This document shows, one piece after another, positions 19,005 through 27,094 of a DNA stretch of 64,000 nt (positions are counted from its first letter, which is position 1; every line of letters starts with the position of its first letter). Under the pieces are notes generated by a model that searched no databases, was not told where the DNA came from, and worked only from the letters and a program-made list of their open reading frames with translations. The position numbers and the translations under genes were made by a program. The DNA comes from Arthrobacter sp. 9AX (GTDB taxonomy: Bacteria; Actinomycetota; Actinomycetes; Actinomycetales; Micrococcaceae): the NCBI RefSeq assembly GCF_902506095.1, contig NZ_LR733293.1, positions 4,073,476 to 4,137,475 of the forward strand, written 5' to 3'.

Positions 19005-19303
19005 GACGACTATAGGAGCATCGTCGCAGACAATCAGGGCCAGGGGGTCCGGAGCTCTGCGGCGGCACGCCCTGGCCCCAACAGCCGGCCGCGCCAGCGG
19101 ACGTCCGATCCCGTGTGAGCTCTGCGAACACCCATCCAGCACCCCTCGCCCTCCCGGGTTCGCACGGTAGTCGGTGGGACGCGCTGCCCTCGTAAGCCGC
19201 GGATGCTGTGGGCGTTGGGCGGTCCGCCGCTCGCAACCCACGGCGCAAGTCAACCAACGACGGCGGACCGCCCGCGGTGACCGGTCCCGAAGGACCGGTC
19301 ACC
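19005..19303. repeat. Dispersed structured repeat, copy C (fullest)
   Basis: About 300 bp, the longest of three copies. It contains three inverted-repeat pairs: GGGCCAGGG with CCCTGGCCC; GGCGGTCCGCCG with CGGCGGACCGCC around a ~31-nt loop; and the perfect GTGACCGGTCC hairpin at the right end. Pairing is largely kept in copy B despite substitutions. It may be a structured RNA, a miniature element, or a decayed IS end. Confidence 0.7.
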
Positions 19304-19304
19304 G
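19275..19304 (-). terminator. Perfect 13-bp hairpin after dprA
   Basis: GTGACCGGTCC-CGAA-GGACCGGTCAC, extended by two more pairs at the base, lies 7 bases beyond the dprA stop. No T tract follows on the minus strand. It doubles as the right end of repeat copy C. Confidence 0.55.
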
Positions 19305-19311
19305 GCTTGGT

Positions 19312-20226
19312 CTAGCTGGCGAGCAGTTCGGTCACGTCCTCAGGGCCGGTGACAAGCACGGCACCGCCTTCCTTCAGCAGCCGGTGGCATCCGGCCGAGT
19401 TCGCACTGTGGATACTGCCGGGAACTACTGCGACATGCCGGGCGATTGTTTCGGCGTGATGCGCTGTGTTCAGCGCCCCTGACCGCCACCTGGCTTCCAC
19501 CACACAGGTCACCCCGGCGAGGGCGGCAATGATGCGGTTCCTCTGCAGGAACCTGTATCGGGTTGGGGCGCTTCCCGGGGGCAGTTCGGAGAGCGTCACG
19601 CCGTTGGCGCGGATCGCGGCTGCGAGGTCCGCGTTCCCGGATGGGTAGTCCCGGTCAAGGCCTCCGGCCAGCACGGCGATAGTCGCTGGTCCGTTCCCTT
19701 GGGTTCCTGCCAATGCGGCCCGGTGCGCGTGCGCGTCGATGCCATAGGCGAGGCCGGAGATGATGCAGAGGCCACCCCTGGCCAGCCTATAGGCCATGTC
19801 CCCGGTGACGGCCGCCCCGTAGGTCGTGCAGTCCCGTGAGCCGGTCACGGCCACGCACCGGGACGGGCCGAGGATCCCGTCCCCAATGACGCCGCGGTAC
19901 CAAAGCCCCCACGGTGCGTCCGGCAGGTCGTCCAGCCCTACCGGCCACAGCTCATCATCGGGAACGAGGAATCCCCCACCCAAGCGTTCGATCGTTGCCA
20001 GGTCATTTTCGGGCTGCAGGTCTGGAATTCGACGCGCCCACCGCCGCAGGCCCTCGGTCAAGGCGTCGGCGGTGACGTCCCAAAAGGGGTCGGCGGGAAG
20101 GGAGCCGGTGGCGATCTTCAGCGCCTCGGAGGCGCCGTGTTTGGCCACCAGGGCGCGGCCCACAAGGTCGCCGGGCTCGAAGAGGCGGGTCAGGGCGGCG
20201 CGAGCGATGCGGTTGTAGTCAGTCAT
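19312..20226 (-). CDS. dprA: DNA-processing protein DprA/Smf-like
   Basis: 304 aa from ATG 20226 (AAGGA upstream); the open frame further upstream is not needed. The Rossmann-like DprA core is present: VAVTGSRDCTTYG, MAYRLARGGLCIISGLAYGIDAHAHRAAL, AVLAGGLDRDYPSGN, and FLQRNRIIAALAGVTCVVEA, followed by TAHHAETIARHVAVVPGSIH. DprA loads RecA on incoming single-stranded DNA; plasmid- and island-borne variants are common and may serve conjugation or defence instead. It lies among recombinase and traD remnants, so an accessory copy is more likely than the housekeeping one. Confidence 0.85.
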   Translation of the reverse strand: MTDYNRIARAALTRLFEPGDLVGRALVAKHGASEALKIATGSLPADPFWDVTADALTEGLRRWARRIPDLQPENDLATIERLGGGFLVPDDELWPVGLDDLPDAPWGLWYRGVIGDGILGPSRCVAVTGSRDCTTYGAAVTGDMAYRLARGGLCIISGLAYGIDAHAHRAALAGTQGNGPATIAVLAGGLDRDYPSGNADLAAAIRANGVTLSELPPGSAPTRYRFLQRNRIIAALAGVTCVVEARWRSGALNTAHHAETIARHVAVVPGSIHSANSAGCHRLLKEGGAVLVTGPEDVTELLAS

Positions 20227-20596
20227 GGTTTTCTGTCCTTTGCTGAGGATCCGGTGGGTGGGGCGGCTTTGGTGACCGGCCAGCTTCCCTTCTCCCCCGG
20301 TTGTTTTTTGCCTGCTGGCGGAGCATCGCGTAGCTGTGCCCGACGGAGCCGGGGCAACCCGAAGGGCAAGCAGTGGATGGGTTGTAAGAGGAAATAAGCG
20401 AAGCGCCGACACAAGGCATCGGCTGCGCAGCCGTCCGCAGGACGGTTGAGCCGGTGGAGTGGGCACGTACGATCCGCAGGACAGCAGCAAAAAACAGAAA
20501 AACGCTTCTACCGCCCGAGCGAAGCGAGGCCCGTGCAGTAGACCTGGGCGCTGGCCAACGCCGCCCGGTCAAATTGCCTGGGTCTACTCTGGCAGC

Positions 20597-21709
20597 ATGC
20601 GGCGTTATAGCGTCTTGGTGTGCGGTGCGGGAATCGCCGGAGCAACCCTCGCCTACTGGCTGGCCCGGCACGGCATGCGGGTGACAGTCGTTGAACGCGG
20701 AGACGGGCTACGATCCAGCGGTGGCCCGGTTGATGTCCATGGTGCCGCCACGGAGGTGGCCCGAAGGATGGGTGTTCTGCAGGGCTTGCAAGACAGTGCT
20801 ACGCACGCTCCCGGGCTGACACTGGTGACACCATCGGGGCGGCGGGTAGGCCCGCTCCGTCTCGGCAGGCCGCGCGGAGATGATGTGGAGATCGCCCGAG
20901 CGGACCTGGCAGCGATCCTTCGGTCGGCTGTCGAGGACCAGGCATATTTCATCTTCGGGGACGAGGTGACGGCCTTGGAGCAGGATGAGGCCGGCGTCGA
21001 TGTCAGTTTTCTCCGCTCTCCCCGCATGCGCTTTGACCTGGTCGTGGGGGCGGACGGGCTGCACTCAAGCGTCAGAGAGATGGTCTTCGGACCAGAACAG
21101 GACTTAGTCCACCCCCTGGGTCTATACATAGCGACAATGTCGCTTGGACGCCCGGCAGCGGACCCCGCTTCGGTGGTCATGTACAACCGGCCCGGACGGT
21201 CCTTGACGGTGCATCCGGTCAATGGGACCGCGGGTGCCGGTTTCATTTTCCGCGCCCCGCCCCACCCGAAGGCCGCGTACCGGGACATTAGAGTTCAGAA
21301 ACAGGTCGTTCTGAACGCCTACGGCGTGACCGACTGGGCGGTACCGGAACTAACGGACCTTCGTGGCCAGGTTGAGGGGGCAGATGACCTGTACTTTGAT
21401 GCCATCAGCCGGGTGCAGCTCCCGCACTGGTCACGAGGGCGGGTAACGCTGCTCGGTGACGCTGCTTCTTGCGTCTCCCTGTTCGGCGACGGTTCCAGCT
21501 TGGCTATGAGCGGTGCCTTCACCCTCGCGGAAGCATTGGCCGACGACCCCAACAGGCTAGCGGCTGCGCTGAAGCGCTACGAAACACACCACCGCAAGGC
21601 GGCAACCTCCCGTCAGTGGGGATACAGTCTGGCTGCGGCATGGCTAGTCCCGGCCACTCAGGCAGGGCTCACTGCCCGGAACCTCAGCGGGGCACTGCTC
21701 CCCCACTGA
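20597..21709 (+). CDS. FAD-dependent monooxygenase (PHBH fold)
   Basis: 370 aa from ATG 20597. N-terminal dinucleotide motif VLVCGAGIAGATLAYWLA, then VDVHGAATEVARRMG, DLVVGADGLHSSVR (the DG motif contacting FAD and NADPH) and LLGDAASCVSLFGDGSSLAM (the GD motif). This is the p-hydroxybenzoate-hydroxylase group, similar to TetX/PgaE-type aromatic hydroxylases that inactivate or tailor polycyclic compounds. No partner pathway is nearby, so substrate is unknown; antibiotic modification is one possibility. The gene looks intact, unlike its neighbours. Confidence 0.85.
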   Translation: MRRYSVLVCGAGIAGATLAYWLARHGMRVTVVERGDGLRSSGGPVDVHGAATEVARRMGVLQGLQDSATHAPGLTLVTPSGRRVGPLRLGRPRGDDVEIARADLAAILRSAVEDQAYFIFGDEVTALEQDEAGVDVSFLRSPRMRFDLVVGADGLHSSVREMVFGPEQDLVHPLGLYIATMSLGRPAADPASVVMYNRPGRSLTVHPVNGTAGAGFIFRAPPHPKAAYRDIRVQKQVVLNAYGVTDWAVPELTDLRGQVEGADDLYFDAISRVQLPHWSRGRVTLLGDAASCVSLFGDGSSLAMSGAFTLAEALADDPNRLAAALKRYETHHRKAATSRQWGYSLAAAWLVPATQAGLTARNLSGALLPH

Positions 21710-21796
21710 GGTTTACAGATGGCAAGCACTGGGACGGTCAACCGGCCGGTCCGAGGTTAGTCGCTCTGTCGCGGAGGAACACGCCGTGACGTTACG

Positions 21797-22372
21797 TTAG
21801 CGGTTTTGCTGGTGGCGGTAGAGCGTTGCACGGCTCCAGCCAACGAGGCGAGCGGCTTCTTTCGCCGTGTGCCCCTTGGAACGGGCTTCCTTGATGATCG
21901 CCAGTTTCTCCGCAATGAGGGCCGAATCCGACACCGGTCGGCCAAAGCGTGTGCCGTTTTGCCTGGCGGCTGCGATGCCGGCATTGACCCGCTCGACAAT
22001 CAGCTCGCGCTCATACTCGGCGAGGGTTGCGAGCATGTTCAGCATCAGCCGGCCGGTCGAGGTTGCCGGGTCGATGCCATCGGAGATGGACCGGACCTGG
22101 ACACCACGACCGCGGAGCAGGGCGACCGTATTCAGCACGTCGATCAGCGACCGGCCCAGCCGGTCGACACGCCACACAACGACGATGTCGCCTTCCTCGG
22201 CATACTCGAGGAGCTTTTTCATGCCCGGCCGTTCGATCGCGGTCTTGCTACCGGAGGTCGGCGAAGACATCTCGTTTCTGCACACCAGCGGCAACCAGCG
22301 CGTCCAATTCGAGCTGGGCGTCCTGGCTGGAAGTGCTGACTCGGGTGTAGCCGTGTAGCCCAGTTGCCTCAC
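21797..22372 (-). pseudogene. Serine recombinase (resolvase/invertase), disrupted
   Basis: The GTG at 22372 starts RQLGYT, but an 8-bp tandem duplication (GTGTAGCC twice at 22345-22360, plus strand) throws the catalytic segment YTRVSTSSQD into the next frame. A second shift near 22255 returns to GSKTAIERPGMKKLLEYAEE, VVVWRVDRLGRSLIDV, NMLATLAEYERELIVERVNAG and the C-terminal helix-turn-helix EAARLVGWSRATLYRH. Catalytic Ser and the Arg residues are otherwise preserved. The parent was a Tn3-resolvase/Hin-type enzyme for plasmid or transposon DNA. Confidence 0.8.
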
Positions 22373-22647
22373 CAGTCAAGTTCGACTCGAAAAGGCTCAG
22401 ATGCGCCCAGGACGAGACGAAATGCGGTGAGACGTCTTTGCGAGACGCAGATGCCCCAGTCTTACCGCTCATTTTGAAGAGTTGGAGCAGGGCCGCGAGG
22501 TCTGTCTCAGAAAGCTGTTGTATTCCAAGACAGATGGTTCACGCCATCTACCAAAGGCGCGTGGAACACTTCTTGATCCGCTGCACACATCAACTAGGGG
22601 CTACGCTCCCCGGGGCCGCGGGACGTCCGGGCCGTTGAGGGCCCGGT

Positions 22648-23607
22648 ATGGTCTTTGACCCGCAGGCCATCGCCATGGAAGAACCTTCTTGGTGGTGGAA
22701 CCCGCTGTCCTACGTCACCGACGAAGTCCGGGCCGCCCGCCTCGCTGACCACTTCGCCTCCGGCACACGCGGGCCCGGAGCCCAAACCGACGCGTACTTC
22801 GACCCTGCCGGACAGGACCTGCTCGCCGCCGCGCCTGGCCGACCTTCACATCACCCAGGTTCACACCTGGCTGACCGACCCCACCGACGACGCCGCCGTC
22901 CCGATCCTGATGGAGGCCGGCTTTTACCCAGACCGGCAACGCCGTCCGAGGTGTCATCAACCTACACGACAAACAACGCGGCGGCATTTACGGCACCGCT
23001 CTGCAGATGGCCTCCTGCCTGACCAACCGGCAAGTCTCCCGGTGGGCGACCTCTCAGCCTTCCCCCGAGGCCGCGCCATCATGTTCGCCTCCGGAGCCCC
23101 CGCAGCGTTGCTCGAAACCGTGCCTTGGATGGGCAAAAGCACGACGCCCAGATCCTGGCCTCCATCGCAGCCCACGACCCCTCCAATCGGCCAGCGGCGT
23201 CTACCGCTGCTGCTGAAACAGCGCATCCATGGGTTGTCACGCAACATCCAGCAGGAGCGCAGCCGATGAGTGACCTCGGCGAATGGGACGACGGTCCCAA
23301 GCATTCGGACAATCCTCCAAGACCGGCTTATGGCTTCTTCGTGTTTCCACCAGGAGGGGCACCAGGTGCGGGGGGTTCCGCTAAGGCTGCGCCGGTAGGA
23401 CGGTGGAAGGTGTTCCTCTACGAAGCTGACCAGATCGTTGTAGAAGAGCTCCGGCTCAGGAGCATCTTCTGCTTCCGGCCCGCTGGCTTCCAAGGGATGC
23501 CGTCGACCGGCACCGTGCGCACCTGGGGCAACGCAATGGACCCTTTTCGTCCCACGTTGGGACAGTATCGGTTTGTCCCAACTTTGGGACAAGGGAGGTC
23601 GAGGTAA
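22648..23607 (+). pseudogene. TraD/VirD4-like coupling protein, decayed copy 1
   Basis: Pieces of an actinobacterial conjugative coupling protein occur in order in three frames: MVFDPQAIAMEEPSWWWNPL, LADHFASGTRGPGAQTDAYF, DLHITQVHTWLTDPTDDAAV, and GGIYGTALQMASCLTNRQVS. An internal deletion then joins directly to FPRGRAIMFASGAPAALLET and the tail MSDLGEWDDGPK. Most of the ATPase core is gone. It marks former conjugative DNA, probably plasmid or ICE, at the left edge of the next island. Confidence 0.7.
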
Positions 23608-23681
23608 TCTGCATGCACCAGGCCGCTGGCCTCAAATGCCTGAATGAATCAAATGCCCGTCGGCAAGGCACCCAATTTTTG

Positions 23682-26195
23682 TCAGGGTAGAGTCCTGATC
23701 CTCATGTGGCGGAAGGCGACCCGCCCCCCGTGCGACTGCAGGCCAATGAAGCTTGGAACCGCCGCGCTACTCGCGACACCTCTACCCGCGATGTTGCTCG
23801 TAACCTGCGTGCTCTGAACCCCGTTAAGTCGAACGGTGTACGTATGGTTCATGACGTCAATTTCCAGATCATTCCACTGACCGGGCGGCTGGCAGGCTAC
23901 TTGGTTGTAGTTTGGATTTGCTATGCCGTAGAGGGACCCAGTCCGGTGGTTGTCGCCTCCATCGGGTCTGGCCAAGTCATCAATCTGAATCTCGTATCCG
24001 AAGTGGACAGGCACCCAGGCGGGATTGTTGTAGCCCTTGCTGTTTGGGTCTGGGAATCGCACGAAAACACCTGCGTTGTCGTCATGTCGGGACAGACGAA
24101 ATTGAAGACGAAGGCGGTAGTTTGCTGGGGTTGGCGTTGTGCACCAAGACAATCCGAGGTCGTCGCCGGGTTCGCTCACTAAAGCCCCGTCCACAAGTGG
24201 GAAAGCTCCACTCCCCGCGAAGCGCCACTTGCTGTTATCCAATCCATCAAACAATGTTTGGTAGCCGGCTTCTGCCACATAGGGTAGTGCTTCTCCCAGC
24301 TGATTGTCTGGTTGGGGACCAGGCTTCGGTGCCAGGTGTTCTGCCAGACGTCTGGAAAGTGCTACGCCCGTGAGCATTGGGTTGGGGCTGCCCAGCCGCG
24401 GAAAGACAGCCGGACCTAAGACGTAGGTGTTAGAGATAGCATGCAAGCGCCCATCGCTGTTCACTGCGGAAGTGTTTGGATCTGATCCCATGCGCAAACT
24501 GGAGGCTTCATGGTGAGTGGTGCCCAGCCCATCATGGCGGAACGCATGCGGCTGCACCGTCGAGGGAGCAGCATTGGCCGAGACTGTTTGCCAGCGGCCG
24601 GCCGCCAGCACCTCGTAATCGTTGCCTCCTGCAAAAGCCAGAGCGACGTCATCACTGCATTCGTCCATGGCCGTCCACAGTTTTTGATCCCGGGCGGAGG
24701 CCGTTATACCGACAAGGGCTCTAGGGGTCCCATAATCAGGATCTCCCATATCTTGCCCGACGAAGCTGGCGGCGTTGTCGGTGTCCATCTCTCCAATGCC
24801 TCTGATGGTAATGACGACGTGAGAGTCGCTGGCTGTTTTGAAGCGGTCTAGGGTGTCGATGTCCGGGATCTTCTGCCAGAGTTCAGCCTCACTAGAGTTG
24901 CCCTGGGGGCCCAGTCCAGCGGCTGTAATCTGCAGGTGGAAGTAACGGTCCGTCTGTTTAGTGTGAAGGCCTTTCAGGAACAACGCAGCTTCAGAGAGTT
25001 CGGCGACGGGTGGATTGGTGGGCAAGGACGTGCGCGGGATGCGGATCGTTAAGTTTGATCGCAGGTGCGCGGTCAGCCCGGTTCCTATCGCACCGGTTTG
25101 GGGTAGTCCTTGGAAGGAATTCTTGGCAAGCCTGGTGCTCTCAATGGTTCCTGCGGCAATAACAACAACGGCGCCCCGTTTCACAGGAACATTGCCTAGG
25201 TTCGTACGTACCTCCGTCACTTGTGATCCGTCATGGACCAGCTGCTGGACATGGCAGTTCGGAATAAGCATCAGACGGCGTCGCAGGTTATCCTCACGCG
25301 GCCACTCGCCCCAGGCTGTACGGGAAGATTTGACAATTAGAGGTCCGGAGCTGAACTTGTTACCGGGAAAAAAGCCAGTACGAGCAGTTGCCTGAACAGC
25401 AAGTGGAGCCTCTAGTTTCGCCTCATTTTGAAGCTGCTTAGCAGTACGTCCGCCTGCGTTTTCCAGGCCGAGTACTCGAGCAATGTCATCAGCAGAAGGG
25501 GCCTGCCCGAGTGCGGCAACGGCAGGATGATCCGGCAACGTAGCAGACGGAATGGCGTGAGTGATGCCACCGTTGGCGTCGGTGAGGACCCGCCGCAGGG
25601 CGTTCTGTAACGGACCATAGATGAAGTCGTTGGTGGAATCACTGCCTAACTGCCGCGCCGCGGCATCAAATCCGTCGGGTGATGAAAGGTCAGTTACGAC
25701 GGCCTGCGGCCAGCCCGTTAGTTCCTCCGGCAGCGGCCGCGGGGACCACCCACCCCAATACAGTGACCTGCCTCCAACACAGTATGCCAATCCGGGGAAA
25801 GCAACGTTGGACCGCCAAGACAAACCCCACACTTCGAATCGAGGTTTGTCAGCCTTTCCGGCCGCCTGTAAAGCGTCCAGCGTGGTGGCCCCGCCGGGTC
25901 CGGGATCCCCGAGGCCAATCATGGGCAGGTTTTGAACGTGTTCACCGATAAGCATCGGTCCCGCTTCCAGAACCAGGACACGGTGCCGACGACCAGTGTC
26001 TACTGTCAAAAGGTGCTGAGCGAAGGTGCCAGCAAAGCTGCCGCCTCCAACGACAATGACGTCAAATGGTCGAGCATCTGCGTTCAAAGCCTCATCTTGG
26101 GCTGCCTTGGCTTCGTCAATGGTGTTGCAGACATATCGGCCCAGAACATCGCGGCTAAATAAGGTGTCGGGCGTAGGAATCGGCGATGTCGGCAC
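23682..26195 (-). CDS. GMC oxidoreductase fused to a DUF1080 domain
   Basis: 837 aa. The GTG at 26195 is preceded by GAGGAGA; an upstream GTG at 26210 overlaps that site and is less likely. Residues ~40-75 form the FAD-binding motif DVIVVGGGSFAGTFAQHLL ending VLVLEAG. Further GMC signatures follow, and the C-terminal catalytic region has GTTHHEASSLRMG, with two His. From about residue 640 a second module begins (YQTLFDGLDNSKWRFAG ... GYEIQIDD ... QWNDLEIDVMN ... IGLQSHGG), matching DUF1080, the jelly-roll domain linked to 3-keto-disaccharide hydrolysis and glycan binding. No signal peptide is seen. A sugar or glycan oxidase that binds its polymer is a reasonable guess. Box 1 lies 58 bp upstream. 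Confidence 0.85.
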   Translation of the reverse strand: MPTSPIPTPDTLFSRDVLGRYVCNTIDEAKAAQDEALNADARPFDVIVVGGGSFAGTFAQHLLTVDTGRRHRVLVLEAGPMLIGEHVQNLPMIGLGDPGPGGATTLDALQAAGKADKPRFEVWGLSWRSNVAFPGLAYCVGGRSLYWGGWSPRPLPEELTGWPQAVVTDLSSPDGFDAAARQLGSDSTNDFIYGPLQNALRRVLTDANGGITHAIPSATLPDHPAVAALGQAPSADDIARVLGLENAGGRTAKQLQNEAKLEAPLAVQATARTGFFPGNKFSSGPLIVKSSRTAWGEWPREDNLRRRLMLIPNCHVQQLVHDGSQVTEVRTNLGNVPVKRGAVVVIAAGTIESTRLAKNSFQGLPQTGAIGTGLTAHLRSNLTIRIPRTSLPTNPPVAELSEAALFLKGLHTKQTDRYFHLQITAAGLGPQGNSSEAELWQKIPDIDTLDRFKTASDSHVVITIRGIGEMDTDNAASFVGQDMGDPDYGTPRALVGITASARDQKLWTAMDECSDDVALAFAGGNDYEVLAAGRWQTVSANAAPSTVQPHAFRHDGLGTTHHEASSLRMGSDPNTSAVNSDGRLHAISNTYVLGPAVFPRLGSPNPMLTGVALSRRLAEHLAPKPGPQPDNQLGEALPYVAEAGYQTLFDGLDNSKWRFAGSGAFPLVDGALVSEPGDDLGLSWCTTPTPANYRLRLQFRLSRHDDNAGVFVRFPDPNSKGYNNPAWVPVHFGYEIQIDDLARPDGGDNHRTGSLYGIANPNYNQVACQPPGQWNDLEIDVMNHTYTVRLNGVQSTQVTSNIAGRGVASSAAVPSFIGLQSHGGRVAFRHMRIRTLP

Positions 26196-26252
26196 AGCGG
26201 TTCTCCTCACACGAGTTATAGGACGTCGCTAGAACAGCATGAACGAGAGCGC

Positions 26253-26268
26253 GTTACTGGTGCGTTAC
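26253..26268 (-). promoter_or_regulatory. GTAAC-N6-GTAAC box 1
   Basis: On the coding strand of the GMC gene this reads GTAACGCACCAGTAAC. The two pentamers are 11 bp apart, the spacing bound by OmpR-family regulators such as GlnR and MtrA. It lies 58 bp before the GTG at 26195. Confidence 0.6.
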
Positions 26269-26577
26269 CCCGTCAGACAAATCTGGTTGCGACCTGTCCG
26301 GCCTTTGTCGGAACCGGGGCTCATCTCAAGAAGTCCACGCAGTTGCCCCCTCTAGATCGAATACTCGATGGCTCCGTTACAAGATTGGGGCGGTTGGAAG
26401 CGCTATCTAAGCTTCGGCCCGTAGGTCGTCGGCAGGATTAGACCCCCGCTAGTGCACACCGGCGACTTTCCTCGTGCATGGGCGGGCTGAGTCGGGAAGG
26501 ATTGGCTCCCCATACCTGGAAGGGATACCGGTCCCCGTGTCTACACTATGCATTTCTGACCAGACGCAGGTCCAGAT

Positions 26578-26907
26578 TTAGATCATGTAATTCCATCCAG
26601 AGTTGTTGTCCCAAGAAATACCGTCAGGACTTGCTGCAGCCAGGGCATAGTGCAGAGTGATCGGGGGCGTCGTGAAGTAGCTTATGCTGCCGGTCCAGAT
26701 GTCAGAGTCATTTTGGATATCGCTCAGACCACACACCGTGCGCTGAACTGATTGCCATCGATCCGGTGTCCACACGACTACGACTCGGTAGGCCCGAAGG
26801 TTCGGTAGGGTCTGTACTGTAACGTCGAATCCACGTTGAACGGCGCTCGAACCTGGAGTTCCAGTCGCTTGCTTTTTCACGGCGCTTAACAGGCGGACAA
26901 CAACCAT
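26578..26907 (-). CDS. Small CBM21-like carbohydrate-binding protein
   Basis: 109 aa; ATG 26907 follows AAGGAA with seven-base spacing, a better start than ATG 26922. After a beta-rich first half (GFDVTVQTLPNLRAYRVVVV) the C-terminus SPDGISWDNNSGWNYMI has the aromatic/Asn pattern (W-D-N-N-x-G-x-N-Y) of starch/glycogen-binding CBM21/CBM53 modules. No signal peptide. It lies 187 bp downstream of the metallopeptidase-like gene on the same strand and may share its transcript. A role in binding alpha-glucan or a related polymer is inferred from the motif only. Confidence 0.6.
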   Translation of the reverse strand: MVVVRLLSAVKKQATGTPGSSAVQRGFDVTVQTLPNLRAYRVVVVWTPDRWQSVQRTVCGLSDIQNDSDIWTGSISYFTTPPITLHYALAAASPDGISWDNNSGWNYMI

Positions 26908-27094
26908 TTGACATTCCTTCAAAAATGATGAGCAGCGGCTGATCGAATCGTGTGTGTAAAGCGCGTGTAGGAGCCTCGTGCGGTGACTCTGAATTCGGCT
27001 CTTGCCCGCTCGGGAACTGGGACACTTCTTCCAGGGAAAATTAGGAGTCTCGCACCCCGTGGGAACACTATGGCCTGGTCCTCTCCTTAGCTGC

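Noticed and set aside
18766-19302. Arg/Ala-rich minus-strand frames across the three repeat copies as a protein family
   Set aside because: They share no start codon, ribosome site or frame stability. Similarity follows from the DNA repeat, whose paired arms explain the conservation better.
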